Origin: Brevibacillus laterosporus
GTDB taxonomy: Bacteria > Bacillota > Bacilli > Brevibacillales > Brevibacillaceae
Length of the DNA: 64,000 nt
Direction: 5' to 3'
Assembly: GCF_030489605.1 (NCBI RefSeq)
Contig: NZ_JAUKFY010000008.1
Span: 124,001 to 188,000, forward strand
Part shown: in pieces, positions 34,667 through 46,017 of the stretch
Layout of the letters: each line of letters starts with the position of its first letter
How positions within the stretch are numbered: position 1 is the stretch's first letter
Program-made: the position numbers and the translations under genes
Notes under the pieces: model-generated
Database searches by the model: none
Seen by the model: only the letters and a program-made list of their open reading frames with translations
What the model was told of the DNA's origin: nothing

Positions 34667-35069
34667 TTGTGCAAATTCGATAAACTTCTACAAAAAAAGG
34701 TCTGCCTTCAATTAGAAAAGGCAGACAAGAAAGGAGTTTATAATGAAAAAGGGGGTACTAATGGGTGAGTAGTAGGTAATTTACCTATCTACTAATTATT
34801 ACCTATTATGCATTATTTTTCGAAAAATTTCAATCATTTTTTACTATTTTTTTAAAAAGTTAAATCAGTTTCCGCATATTCAACAAATGATCTTTCGAAA
34901 TTTTTTCGTGATAATTATCCGTAAAGGAGATCGTAGAAATATGACGATAAAAACAGTCTGCGGTAGACAGAGAACGACAAAGGCTCTAATTCCTCGCCAA
35001 AGGTTTCGACTCACAAATTTACGAATATGTAGGTAATGAATGGATCGTGATGTGAGCGGAGGGATGACA
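34667..35069 (+). other. Intergenic stretch with hairpin and a nine-codon ORF
   Basis: GTCTGCCTT pairs with AAGGCAGAC (34701-34727). AAAGGAG then precedes an ATG at 34743 that opens a nine-codon ORF (MKKGVLMGE). Further on there are repeats of TAGGTAAT/TTACCTA and an A/T-rich tract. I do not see a full gene. Confidence 0.4.
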
Positions 35070-35432
35070 ATGGCTTCTCAATTAAGAGCAGTATTGTTTG
35101 AAGTACAAAAACGCTTGGAACGAAAAAGATACCTACAAAGTTTGATGAAGGATTGGAATCGCCATATTGGCTTCAAATTAGAAGATGGAACACTTGATAG
35201 CTGTTTAGTCTTTGCTGATGGAGAAATAATCGTAACGGAATGGGATAAGGGGCATAAGGCGGAGGTTGTTATAAAAGGGGATGTCCAACGCTTGCAGATG
35301 CTTTTGACCGGTGATGAGCTCTCCTATCGCTATGCTAAAGAAAACATTGAGATGAGGGGACACGTCCGAGATCAATTAAAATTAGATTCACTGTTGCGAT
35401 TGTCTTTTGAACATAAACAAAAGCTAGCCTAG
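35070..35432 (+). CDS. SCP2 sterol-binding-domain protein
   Basis: A 120-residue protein. The segment from FKLEDGTLDSCLVFADGEI to the VVIKGDVQRLQMLLTGDE and LSFEHK helices follows the SCP2 fold, a small lipid-binding domain. In Bacilli such proteins are common and of unknown role. ATGs at 35064 and 35070 are both in frame; GCGGAGGG is well spaced only for 35070. It is an isolated gene before pckA. Confidence 0.75.
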   Translation: MASQLRAVLFEVQKRLERKRYLQSLMKDWNRHIGFKLEDGTLDSCLVFADGEIIVTEWDKGHKAEVVIKGDVQRLQMLLTGDELSYRYAKENIEMRGHVRDQLKLDSLLRLSFEHKQKLA

Positions 35433-35614
35433 TTTTAATATTGCATTTATTCGCAGATATTAATAGTATATAAATTATCCCTGCCGCTTTTTAAAAAGGG
35501 GCTGTTTGTTTTTGCTGACGAAGCTTGTGATAAAATCCATTTACTAGGCTCTTACCTAGAATTCAATGAATCATCTCTAGTTATTCACATCTTTTTCAAA
35601 AAAAACGCAAAATC

Positions 35615-35645
35615 TTGTAGCTTAATTGATCTAATGTGATATACT
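35615..35645 (+). promoter_or_regulatory. pckA promoter with CcpN-like operator
   Basis: TATACT (35640-35645) is a good -10; TTGTAG lies 19 bp upstream. TGTGATATACT at 35635-35645 fits the CcpN consensus TRTGHYATAYW at all eleven positions and covers the -10 box. CcpN represses pckA and gapB on glucose in B. subtilis. Confidence 0.68.
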
Positions 35646-35708
35646 AATTACAAAATAAAACACGATATAGCCCACATTTTTTACGGTTGGGGAAGGAGAT
35701 ACATTTAC

Positions 35709-37286
35709 ATGGAAGCCAAAACGGTTAAGCGTCTATCGGAAGTTCTTGCTGGTGCCAATGCTCATTATAATTTGGCTGTACCCAAGTTGATTGAAGAAGC
35801 AGTTAAACGTGGCGAAGGAGTTCTGACAGATAAAGGCGCTTTAAACGCGCTAACTGGCAAATTCACAGGGCGCTCTCCGAAAGATAAATTCATAGTCGAT
35901 GAACCCTCTGTCCATGACAAAATTGATTGGGCCAATAACAAACCCATTCAAATCGAAAAATTTGAGCAATTACATGCGGAAGTTCTAGCTTACCTGGAAA
36001 ACAAAGAGCTTTATGTTTTTGACGGATTTGCTGGAGCGGATCGCAGCTTTCGTTTACCCATTCGTGTAGTAAGTGAATTTGCTTGGCATAATCTGTTTGC
36101 TCATCAATTGTTTATCCGTCCAACAGTGGAAGAATTAAAAGGGCATCAAGCCGATTTTACAGTTATTTATGTTCCGAACTTCAAAGCAAATCCGGAGGTT
36201 CACGGAACCAATTCTGATACATTCATTATTATTAGTTTTGAACAGAAGGTAGTTTTAATAGGCGGAACAGAATATGCCGGTGAAATGAAGAAATCCATTT
36301 TTAGCGTGATGAATATGCTGTTGCCTGAACGAAATGTGTTATCTATGCATTGTTCAGCTAATGTTGGACGTGACGGAGATGTGGCTTTATTCTTTGGCTT
36401 GTCAGGCACAGGAAAAACTACCCTATCTGCTGATTCAGACCGCCGTTTGATTGGCGATGATGAACATGGATGGTCTGATCAAGGAGTTTTTAATATTGAA
36501 GGAGGATGCTACGCAAAATGCATTCGTCTTTCTGAACAAGGGGAGCCACAAATCTGGAATGCAATCAACTTTGGTGCAGTGCTAGAAAATGTAGTGGTCG
36601 ATCATGATAGCGGTATCGCTAATTATGATGACGACCGCTACACAGAAAATACACGTGCCGCTTATCCTGTAGAATCGATTCCGGGAGCTGTTATACCTGG
36701 TGTGGGCGGTCATCCAAATGTGATTCTTTTCCTAACAGCAGATTCGTTTGGGGTAATTCCTCCGATTTCTAAATTAAACAAGGAACAGGCAATGTATCAT
36801 TTCTTATCTGGCTATACGAGTAAAATGGCTGGAACAGAACGAGGTGTAACCCAGCCTCTAAGTGAATTCTCCACATGCTTTGGCTCTCCTTTCCTACCAT
36901 TGCGTCCTATCGTTTATGCAGAAATGCTAGGGAAAAAGATTGATGAGTCTAATGCGCTTGTATATTTGGTGAATACGGGCTGGACAGGTGGACCTGTAGG
37001 AGTTGGAAGCCGGATGAAATTAGCATTTACGCGTGCGATGGTAACGGCTGCTTTGCATGGAGAACTGGAAAAGGCAGAATACGTTACTGATCCTGTGTTT
37101 GGAGTACAAGTGCCAACTACTTGCCCAGGTGTACCTAGTGAAGTGCTGCAACCACGTCAGACATGGGCCGATAAGGATGCCTATGATCAGCAGGCAAATG
37201 AATTAGCTAAGCTGTTCCAAGCTAACTTTGCTAAAAAGTTCCCGAAAGCAACTGATATTTCACAGGCTGGTCCTGTCGTTAAATAA
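35709..37286 (+). CDS. pckA: Phosphoenolpyruvate carboxykinase (ATP)
   Basis: A 525-residue gluconeogenic enzyme that converts oxaloacetate and ATP to phosphoenolpyruvate, CO2 and ADP. The P-loop [11 protein letters not shown] (about residues 236-246), the metal-binding DDEHGW near 257, TARAAYP-like NTRAAYPVE near 318 and the substrate arginine in [11 protein letters not shown] near 55 are present. The length matches the B. subtilis enzyme (527). GGGGAAGGAG precedes the ATG. It stands alone between a promoter and a terminator. Confidence 0.97.
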   Translation: MEAKTVKRLSEVLAGANAHYNLAVPKLIEEAVKRGEGVLTDKGALNALTGKFTGRSPKDKFIVDEPSVHDKIDWANNKPIQIEKFEQLHAEVLAYLENKELYVFDGFAGADRSFRLPIRVVSEFAWHNLFAHQLFIRPTVEELKGHQADFTVIYVPNFKANPEVHGTNSDTFIIISFEQKVVLIGGTEYAGEMKKSIFSVMNMLLPERNVLSMHCSANVGRDGDVALFFGLSGTGKTTLSADSDRRLIGDDEHGWSDQGVFNIEGGCYAKCIRLSEQGEPQIWNAINFGAVLENVVVDHDSGIANYDDDRYTENTRAAYPVESIPGAVIPGVGGHPNVILFLTADSFGVIPPISKLNKEQAMYHFLSGYTSKMAGTERGVTQPLSEFSTCFGSPFLPLRPIVYAEMLGKKIDESNALVYLVNTGWTGGPVGVGSRMKLAFTRAMVTAALHGELEKAEYVTDPVFGVQVPTTCPGVPSEVLQPRQTWADKDAYDQQANELAKLFQANFAKKFPKATDISQAGPVVK

Positions 37287-37298
37287 AGAGAGCGTAGT

Positions 37299-37330
37299 AG
37301 AAGACCCGGGGGTTTCTCCGGGTCTTTTTG
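37299..37330 (+). terminator. Intrinsic terminator of pckA
   Basis: AGACCCGGGG pairs with CTCCGGGTCT and is followed by T5. Confidence 0.85.
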
Positions 37331-37533
37331 TTTGTTATCTGGTTTTTGTGTCGAGTCCATGACAAATCAAACTCGTAAACTTTGCTAGGTTAGGGAATTC
37401 TGCTACACTGTGGGGAGTGACTAATAGAGAAAATTTCTCAAGTATGCAACAATGGATACGTACACCTAGATATAAAAGATAAGAGCAAGCAGTAAAAGAG
37501 GATGGATTATTAAAAGGGAAGGGGCAACTGCAT

Positions 37534-38130
37534 ATGAGTAACGGTAAAAAACAACCTGAATCCACACTTTCTTTAAAAGAGTGGGCTGTAGCGATTAAAG
37601 CTTTAGGGGAAGGAAAACAGATTATTACTGTCCGTAAAGGCGGTTTATATGAAGAAACAAGAGATTTTAAGCTAGAAAACGATACTTTTTATTTGTACCC
37701 AACCTATGAGCACCAAAAAGCAGAGATGATCAAACCTGAGAATCAAGCTGATTTGGAAGCAACTCTTGTAGGCTGGAGCCTTGATAAACCAACTGTAGAT
37801 ATCGAATACTTTGCTCATATTACAGATGATATAGAAATTTTAGATGAAGCAAAAATTCGTGCTTTGAACCCTTACCATATCTGGACCGACGACTTCGCTG
37901 ATGTTCGTCTGCACTGGAAAAAGAAGAAACCATTGCATATTCTATTTGCCCGAGTTTATAAATTAGACAAGCCGGTAACGATTGAGATTGCTGAAGAATA
38001 TAAAGGCTGTAAATCTTGGCATAATCTTTTGTCCAGCATCCCGCAAAATGGTTATGCACCAGTGCTAAGCGACGAGGAATATGCACGTACCCGCCAAGTA
38101 ATTATGGATATGCTAACGAAGGATAAATAG
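37534..38130 (+). CDS. DUF1802 family protein
   Basis: A 198-residue cytoplasmic protein. The opening LKEWAVAIKALGEGKQIITVRKGG, here quoted as LKEWAVAIKALGEG and IITVRKGGL, is typical of DUF1802, followed by FYLYPTYEHQK and the later HILFARVYKL. The family has no known function. AAGGGAAGGGGC precedes the ATG. It is a single gene between terminators, ahead of the suf operon. Confidence 0.85.
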   Translation: MSNGKKQPESTLSLKEWAVAIKALGEGKQIITVRKGGLYEETRDFKLENDTFYLYPTYEHQKAEMIKPENQADLEATLVGWSLDKPTVDIEYFAHITDDIEILDEAKIRALNPYHIWTDDFADVRLHWKKKKPLHILFARVYKLDKPVTIEIAEEYKGCKSWHNLLSSIPQNGYAPVLSDEEYARTRQVIMDMLTKDK

Positions 38131-38159
38131 CATCTCCCTTTGGCTGTGACATGAGAAAA

Positions 38160-38190
38160 AATCCCACTATGCTAGTAGTGGGCTCTTTTC
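38160..38190 (+). terminator. Intrinsic terminator
   Basis: CCCACTA and TAGTAGTGGG form a stem followed by CTCTTTT, after the DUF1802 gene. Confidence 0.7.
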
Positions 38191-38387
38191 GTCTATTATG
38201 AGAAAACAGGTATGTAAAAAATGGATCAACAGTTAAAAATAGTGCTGTACAATAGGAAAAACACCATGATCAGCCAAGGGGTTTTACCGCTCCATAATAG
38301 GCTTATCCGGATTTAAGAAACATTCATGTTTTATAAATATGGCAATAGTTCTTTCCTTGCTTTCTTAGAATTATTATTATAAAATGT

Positions 38388-38428
38388 ATTGAGAATGAAT
38401 TGAGAATGCACAGGTTTTTCGATAGGAT
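38388..38428 (+). promoter_or_regulatory. suf promoter with tandem direct repeat
   Basis: TTGAGA (38400) and TAGGAT (38423) are separated by 17 bp. The -35 lies in the second of two copies of ATTGAGAATG, spaced 11 bp start to start, about one helical turn. The rest of the 360-base gap before sufC holds no gene. Confidence 0.55.
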
Positions 38429-38491
38429 AGTATAGTGCTTGTCTACAACATCGTGAAGACTGTTTGATCATAATATATGGAGGAATGCAAG

Positions 38492-39274
38492 ATGGCTGCT
38501 GTACATCTACAGATTAAGAATTTACGCGCAAAGATTGAGGAGAAGGAAATCCTAAAAGGCTTGAACCTAGAGATCAAAGGTGGGGAAATCCACGCGATCA
38601 TGGGACCAAACGGAACAGGTAAATCTACATTGGCATCTACGCTAATGGGACATCCTAAATATGAAGTAACGGATGGTGAAGTTATCCTAGATGGTGAAGA
38701 TCTATTAGACATGGCTGTAGACGAACGTGCTCGTGCAGGTCTGTTTCTAGCTATGCAATATCCATCTGAAATCACAGGTGTAACGAACTCCGATTTCTTG
38801 CGTTCTGCTATGAATGCAACTCGTGGTGAAGGAAATGAAATCTCTTTAATGAAATTCATCCGTGAAATGGATAACAAAATGAGTACATTAGAAATGGACG
38901 AAGCGTTTGCTCATCGCTACCTAAACGAAGGTTTCTCTGGCGGGGAGAAAAAACGTAATGAAATTCTACAAATGATGATGCTTCAGCCTAGTCTCTGTAT
39001 TTTAGATGAGATCGACTCTGGTTTGGATATCGATGCTCTTAAAATCGTAGCAAAAGGTGTTAATGAGATGCGTTCTGAGGATCGCGGTTTCTTAATCATT
39101 ACTCACTATCAACGTCTACTAGACTATGTGAAGCCTGATTTCGTACATGTAATGATGCAAGGTCGTATCGTAAAATCAGGTGGACCTGAATTGGCAGAAC
39201 GTCTAGAAGCAGAAGGTTATGATTGGATTAAAGCTGAGCTCGGTATCGAAGACGAGACCGTTAACGCAGAATAA
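38492..39274 (+). CDS. sufC: Fe-S cluster assembly ATPase SufC
   Basis: A 260-residue ABC-type ATPase that works with SufB and SufD in iron-sulfur cluster assembly. Walker A is GPNGTGKST (about residue 38), the signature is [11 protein letters not shown] near 148, and Walker B is [11 protein letters not shown] near 172. It has no membrane part. TGGAGGAA lies eight bases before the ATG at 38492; an upstream in-frame ATG coincides with the ribosome site itself. It heads sufCDSUB, the order used in Bacillus. Confidence 0.96.
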   Translation: MAAVHLQIKNLRAKIEEKEILKGLNLEIKGGEIHAIMGPNGTGKSTLASTLMGHPKYEVTDGEVILDGEDLLDMAVDERARAGLFLAMQYPSEITGVTNSDFLRSAMNATRGEGNEISLMKFIREMDNKMSTLEMDEAFAHRYLNEGFSGGEKKRNEILQMMMLQPSLCILDEIDSGLDIDALKIVAKGVNEMRSEDRGFLIITHYQRLLDYVKPDFVHVMMQGRIVKSGGPELAERLEAEGYDWIKAELGIEDETVNAE

Positions 39275-39298
39275 GAGGCGAAGGAGGTCGAGACTATC

Positions 39299-42247
<2,949 letters not shown>

Positions 42248-42289
42248 TATACCCTCCAATTGAATTGTGAGGCAAAAGGAGTGAACGAT

Positions 42290-43687
42290 ATGGCGAAGAA
42301 AGCCCCTGAAATCCAAGAGTATCAATATGGATTCCACGATAAAGACGTTTCGATTTTCCGTACGAAAAAAGGTTTAACTCGTGAAATCGTAGAAGAGATT
42401 TCTAAAATCAAAGAAGAACCAGAATGGATGTTAGAATTCCGTTTAAAAGCGCTGGACATTTTCTATAAAATGCCAATGCCTAAATGGGGCGGCGACCTCG
42501 ATGAATTGGATTTCGACAACATCACTTACTATGTAAAACCGTCTGAAAAAGCGGGTCGCAGCTGGGATGAGGTACCAGAAGAAATCAAGGCTACCTTTGA
42601 CAAGCTAGGTATCCCAGAAGCTGAGCAAAAGTTCTTAGCTGGTGTATCTGCACAGTATGAATCTGAGGTTGTTTACCATAACATGCAAGAGGATTTAGAG
42701 TCTCTAGGTGTTTTATTTACGGACATGGACTCGGCTGTACGTTTATACCCTGATATCGTGAAGGAGTATTTTGCGACAGTTATTCCGCCAGCAGATAATA
42801 AATTCGCGGCGCTTAACTCTGCTGTATGGTCTGGTGGGTCCTTCATTTACGTGCCAAAAGGTGTAAAAGTAGAAACTCCACTCCAAGCATACTTCCGCAT
42901 TAACTCAGAGAACATGGGTCAATTCGAGCGTACACTAATCATTGCGGACGAGGATAGCTTTGTTCATTACGTAGAAGGCTGTACGGCGCCAATCTACAGC
43001 ACAGATTCTTTGCATTCTGCTGTAGTTGAAATCATTATTAAAGAACGCGCTCGTTGCCGTTATACAACGATCCAGAACTGGTCTAATAACGTATATAACC
43101 TAGTAACCAAACGTGCTGTAGCGTATGCTGATGCAAACATGGAATGGATTGATGGAAACATCGGTTCCAAGTTAACGATGAAATATCCTGCCGTTATCAT
43201 GAAAGGACCGCGTGCTAAAGGTACAGTTCTTTCTATCGCGGTAGCGGGTAAAGGTCAGCATCAGGATGCTGGTGCGAAGATGGTCCATCTAGCGCCTGAT
43301 TGTACTTCTACGATCGTATCTAAATCTATTTCCCGCGATGGCGGTAAAGTAACATATCGTGGTCTAGCTCAATTCGGTCGTAAAGCAGAGGGTGCTAAAT
43401 CTAACATCAAGTGTGATACATTGATTTTAGATAAATTGTCTACTTCTGATACGATCCCATACAATGAGATCATGAATGACAACGTGACGCTTGAGCATGA
43501 AGCGACTGTATCTAAAGTATCTGAAGATCAGTTGTTCTATTTGATGAGCCGCGGCTTAAGTGAAGCGGAAGCTACAGAAATGATCGTAATGGGCTTTATT
43601 GAGCCATTCACAAAAGAATTGCCAATGGAATATGCCGTTGAAATGAACCGTCTGATTAAGTTCGAGATGGAAGGGTCTATCGGATAA
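42290..43687 (+). CDS. sufB: Fe-S cluster scaffold protein SufB
   Basis: A 465-residue beta-helix scaffold, the same length as B. subtilis SufB. The region [20 protein letters not shown] (about residues 227-246) and the [20 protein letters not shown] stretch near residue 380, with the cysteine and following residues linked to sulfur transfer, are present, as is the C-terminal SufC-binding helix ([17 protein letters not shown]). AAAGGAG precedes the ATG at 42290. It closes the suf operon, and the accessory island begins within 40 bases of its stop. Confidence 0.96.
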   Translation: MAKKAPEIQEYQYGFHDKDVSIFRTKKGLTREIVEEISKIKEEPEWMLEFRLKALDIFYKMPMPKWGGDLDELDFDNITYYVKPSEKAGRSWDEVPEEIKATFDKLGIPEAEQKFLAGVSAQYESEVVYHNMQEDLESLGVLFTDMDSAVRLYPDIVKEYFATVIPPADNKFAALNSAVWSGGSFIYVPKGVKVETPLQAYFRINSENMGQFERTLIIADEDSFVHYVEGCTAPIYSTDSLHSAVVEIIIKERARCRYTTIQNWSNNVYNLVTKRAVAYADANMEWIDGNIGSKLTMKYPAVIMKGPRAKGTVLSIAVAGKGQHQDAGAKMVHLAPDCTSTIVSKSISRDGGKVTYRGLAQFGRKAEGAKSNIKCDTLILDKLSTSDTIPYNEIMNDNVTLEHEATVSKVSEDQLFYLMSRGLSEAEATEMIVMGFIEPFTKELPMEYAVEMNRLIKFEMEGSIG

Positions 43688-43721
43688 CCTTGTTGTATCA
43701 AGGGTTTTCGGCTTCGGAACT

Positions 43722-43910
43722 ACGGTTTGTCCAAAATTTGTCCAAAATGTTATAGCTGAAGATATCGTTCGTACATGGATAAAGCGTCATTTTCAATCTT
43801 CTTGGTGACGTGAAGATATGTATCAGCGGTAACTTTAACACTTGCGTGTCCGAGTCTCTCGGACACGTATTTTATATTTGCACCCGATTCCAAAAGATGA
43901 ACAGCATGGG
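43722..43910. repeat. Integrase 3'-end repeat, copy A
   Basis: This stretch and the one at 48454-48639 are diverged copies in the same orientation. Both contain the perfect inverted repeat CGTGTCCGAG-TCT-CTCGGACACG (here at 43845-43867). Together they bracket accessory island 2. Confidence 0.8.
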
Positions 43911-44154
43911 TGTGACGTAAGGCATGAGGTGAGAGGACAAGAACTCCTGCGCGCTTACATACTTCTTTGAAATACTCCCGTACCACGTTTGTACGTAACC
44001 ATCTACCGTCTTGTTGATGGAAAACAATATTCTCTTTTGTAGCCTTGTAGTTCTCGTACATAAGGCAAACTTCTTTTTGATTGACTTTAGTGTCTTTAGG
44101 AATTTTAATTCTTTGGAGGTGTACAAATTGGTCTATGCCATAAGTGGTGACCAT
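43750..44154 (-). pseudogene. Phage-type tyrosine integrase, C-terminal fragment
   Basis: A 134-codon frame holding only the catalytic domain of a phage-type integrase: LSPHALRHTHAVHLLESGAN (HxLR box), YVSERLGHASVKVTADTYLHV (second histidine and the tyrosine) and the closing ENDALSMYERYLQL. Complete members of this family have about 370-400 residues, so the N-terminal SAM-like and core-binding parts are missing. No ribosome site precedes the first ATG. It is probably inactive, but the end of the gene, close to the usual attachment site, is intact. Confidence 0.85.
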
Positions 44155-44193
44155 AATATGAACTTATGGATGTAATTTGAGTTGAAAGAATAT

Positions 44194-44222
44194 TTGGATA
44201 AAATTTTCTTTAATGGTATAAT
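44194..44222 (+). promoter_or_regulatory. Promoter of the DUF3139 gene
   Basis: TTGGAT and a perfect TATAAT are separated by 17 bp, about 40 bases before the TTG start. Confidence 0.75.
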
Positions 44223-44260
44223 AAGCAGGTGATATTGTAGTGTAAGAAGGAGGGTAGGGT

Positions 44261-44608
44261 TTGAAAAAAATATTTTTGTCTGTAATAACCTTAGTGATTG
44301 CATTTTTAGTTATTTATAATTTTGAGTGGCTTATTGGGGGTTACTCATACAAGAAAGAAGAAATGAAAAGTCAAATAGAAGCCTACCTTATAAATGAAAA
44401 AAAGTACAAAAAAAGTGATATTACAGAAATTAGGGTTGATTATCTAAGTAAGTTCGGTACGTATGGTGCTAGAGTCATTTTTAGCGATGAGAAAGATAAA
44501 ACCTATGGCTATAGAGTTATTGATGGAGAGGTCATGCAAACAGGTTATGGAGCTTCTAAATATAATAAAGGTCAATTAAGTGATGAAACAAAACATAAGG
44601 AACCATAA
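44261..44608 (+). CDS. DUF3139-like membrane-anchored small protein
   Basis: A 115-residue protein with an N-terminal membrane helix or signal (residues 4-24) followed by an extracytoplasmic domain: SQIEAYLINEKKYKKSDITE, then VIFSDEKDKTYGYRV. This agrees with DUF3139, found in small exported Bacillus proteins of unknown function. The start is TTG at 44261 with AAGGAGGG upstream and a strong promoter. It lies in accessory island 2, convergent with the cysteine hydrolase gene. Confidence 0.7.
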   Translation: MKKIFLSVITLVIAFLVIYNFEWLIGGYSYKKEEMKSQIEAYLINEKKYKKSDITEIRVDYLSKFGTYGARVIFSDEKDKTYGYRVIDGEVMQTGYGASKYNKGQLSDETKHKEP

Positions 44609-44643
44609 AAAAGTTACCTGTCAAATGGCAGGTAACTTTTTTA
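44607..44643. terminator. Bidirectional intrinsic terminator
   Basis: AAAAGTTACCTG and CAGGTAACTTTT form a 12-bp stem with A run before and T run after. It can serve both the DUF3139 gene and the convergent hydrolase gene. Confidence 0.88.
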
Positions 44644-44650
44644 CTCTTTT

Positions 44651-45286
44651 TTAGAAATTACCTTGAGTAAGTACAGTGGTCACATCTGAACTGTCTTCAA
44701 GATCGTAAGGAGCAGCGATTTCTAGTTCAATTGGAGATGTACCCCCTGGTCCAGGTACATATGTCTTAGATGTATTCAATCGAACACCAGCACCAAAATA
44801 GTATGCATTCCATACAATTTTTGAACAGTATGTTTTGTACTTATAGTTGTATAAATCAGAGATAGCATATTCTACATCTGAATAGTTTCTTACATACCAG
44901 TCTGCCCAATCAGCTGCCTTATTTCGAATCTTGGTTCGATTATATCGAACTACTTTCGTCCCATATTTTTTACCTACATTATCTCTAAAAAATCTTTTGA
45001 TTGAATTTTTTTCTGGATTATGCCCTATCCCTTGTATTTCAACAATATTTTCTGTATCTACAACAATCGCAGCGTGACCAGTAAGTCCTTTTGAAATGGT
45101 ATTGTTTGTTATAAGGATATCCCCTGGCTTAATCTCAACTCTTGAATTTGGATATGTTGCTTCGACTGGAACATCCTCTGGCTTATTAATATTCTGTCTT
45201 TCTATTTCAGAAGCTGACACACCTAAAGCCCCAGTAAATATTAGTGAGACTGACATCAACGACATAAGTAATCTTTTTTTAAACAT
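44651..45286 (-). CDS. Secreted YiiX/NlpC-P60-like cysteine hydrolase
   Basis: A 211-residue exported protein. The signal peptide covers about residues 1-26 (KKRLLMSLMSVSLIFTGALG, cut after VSA). The mature part begins with a permuted NlpC/P60-type papain-like fold as in YiiX: RVEIKPGDILITNN, then GHAAIVVD with the catalytic histidine near residue 70, and TYCSKIVWNAYY with the catalytic cysteine near residue 155. It probably cleaves an amide bond in cell wall or a lipid. The ATG at 45286 follows GGAGG; the longer frame upstream has no start signals. It is transcribed in the same direction as the nearby signalling cassette 2 and may be one of its targets. Confidence 0.8.
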   Translation of the reverse strand: MFKKRLLMSLMSVSLIFTGALGVSASEIERQNINKPEDVPVEATYPNSRVEIKPGDILITNNTISKGLTGHAAIVVDTENIVEIQGIGHNPEKNSIKRFFRDNVGKKYGTKVVRYNRTKIRNKAADWADWYVRNYSDVEYAISDLYNYKYKTYCSKIVWNAYYFGAGVRLNTSKTYVPGPGGTSPIELEIAAPYDLEDSSDVTTVLTQGNF

Positions 45287-45502
45287 ATTTAAGCCTCCGA
45301 ATATTGTTATTCCTTCTCCTAGCTTATAAACAAAATCTTGAAAAGAATCATTCAATATCTTCTTTCTGTTTTCAAAGAATAGCTGAAAGACGGCTCTGTT
45401 TGTTCTACAAGGTTTTCCGTACAGGTATTCACATGTAAGACAATTACTTTTTCGAAAAAAATATTTTTTTCCATTTAAACGCAAAGGCGTGGTAAACTTG
45501 AA

Positions 45503-45578
45503 TGGAGCATCATTAAATATGCTCCGATTGTTGGGGTGTTCCTAAGCTTTCGTAGGGCATTTGGGAACATCCCGATTT
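45503..45578 (-). other. Two hairpins upstream of the hydrolase gene
   Basis: GGAGCAT and ATGCTCC form a perfect 7-bp stem (45504-45525). GGGATGTTCC and GGAACACCCC form a 10-bp stem with one mismatch (about 45532-45578). The T tracts are poor, so they look more like leader-RNA structure than terminators. The rest of 45287-45502 shows nothing I can name. Confidence 0.45.
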
Positions 45579-45638
45579 TATTACCTGTTTTAAATCTTTC
45601 TTCCGACATCTCCCTCTACAATCGCCCCATGCTAACAT
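45513..45638 (-). CDS. Candidate 41-codon cysteine-containing small ORF
   Basis: ATG at 45638 preceded by AAGGAG with seven-base spacing, then 41 codons beginning MLAWGDCRGRCRKK and ending TPQQSEHI. It has three cysteines (CxxxC plus one near residue 24) and a basic middle, but no export signal. It ends 227 bases ahead of the hydrolase gene on the same strand, and the two leader hairpins lie in or at the end of it. It could be a leader peptide or a small zinc-binding protein. The evidence is only the ribosome site and open frame. Confidence 0.4.
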   Translation of the reverse strand: MLAWGDCRGRCRKKDLKQVIKSGCSQMPYESLGTPQQSEHI

Positions 45639-45854
45639 CTTTCAACTCCTTTCTTTGAATATTTCTTCTTTGATACCCTCCTTTCTCTGGCAACCACAAA
45701 AAACAAAAAATAATGCATTTTTCTATATTTTTCATGAATTACCATTTATTAACTTAATTATATATCAGTAGGCACAAATTTTCCTAATAGAAATTTCTGT
45801 TAATTAATTAAGTCTTTTTGTTTGATTTGGTAGGTAAATTCCTCCTAATTCACT

Positions 45855-45882
45855 CAAAAAAAAGAGAGGATACCCTCTCTAA
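45855..45882 (-). terminator. Intrinsic terminator of cassette 2
   Basis: On the minus strand AGAGAGG-GTAT-CCTCTCT is followed by eight T, directly after the propeptide stop. Confidence 0.9.
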
Positions 45883-46017
45883 TTACCAACCTTCACCGTA
45901 TGTATAAGTGCTTGATAAACTTTGGTCTGTTACGAATGAAGCTGGTATCTCAAAATTCATTCCGATAGAACTTAATAAGGAAAGAATCATGAGTGAAGAC
46001 ATTAAAATTCTTTTCAT
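45883..46017 (-). CDS. Small secreted propeptide, candidate quorum-sensing signal (cassette 2)
   Basis: A 44-residue ORF with AAGGGGGAA before its ATG. MKRILMSSLMILSLLSSIG is a typical export signal, followed by a polar stretch and the C-terminus SSTYTYGEGW. Its first 68 bases overlap the end of the regulator gene in another frame, as phr genes often overlap rap genes. The last seven residues, YTYGEGW, align with YAYDPGY of the cassette 1 peptide (Y-x-Y-x-x-G-aromatic), while the rest differs. I infer export, cleavage and re-import of a short C-terminal peptide that is read by the overlapping HTH-TPR regulator. Confidence 0.82.
   Translation of the reverse strand: MKRILMSSLMILSLLSSIGMNFEIPASFVTDQSLSSTYTYGEGW

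Noticed and set aside
38388-38408. Fur box upstream of suf
   Set aside because: The repeat is direct rather than inverted and lacks the TAATNATTA core.
43750-44154. Functional integrase for island 2
   Set aside because: The N-terminal half and ribosome site are missing, so it should not be active by itself.
45287-45484. N-terminal extension of the secreted hydrolase
   Set aside because: The frame is open but the signal peptide and GGAGG ribosome site place the start at 45286.
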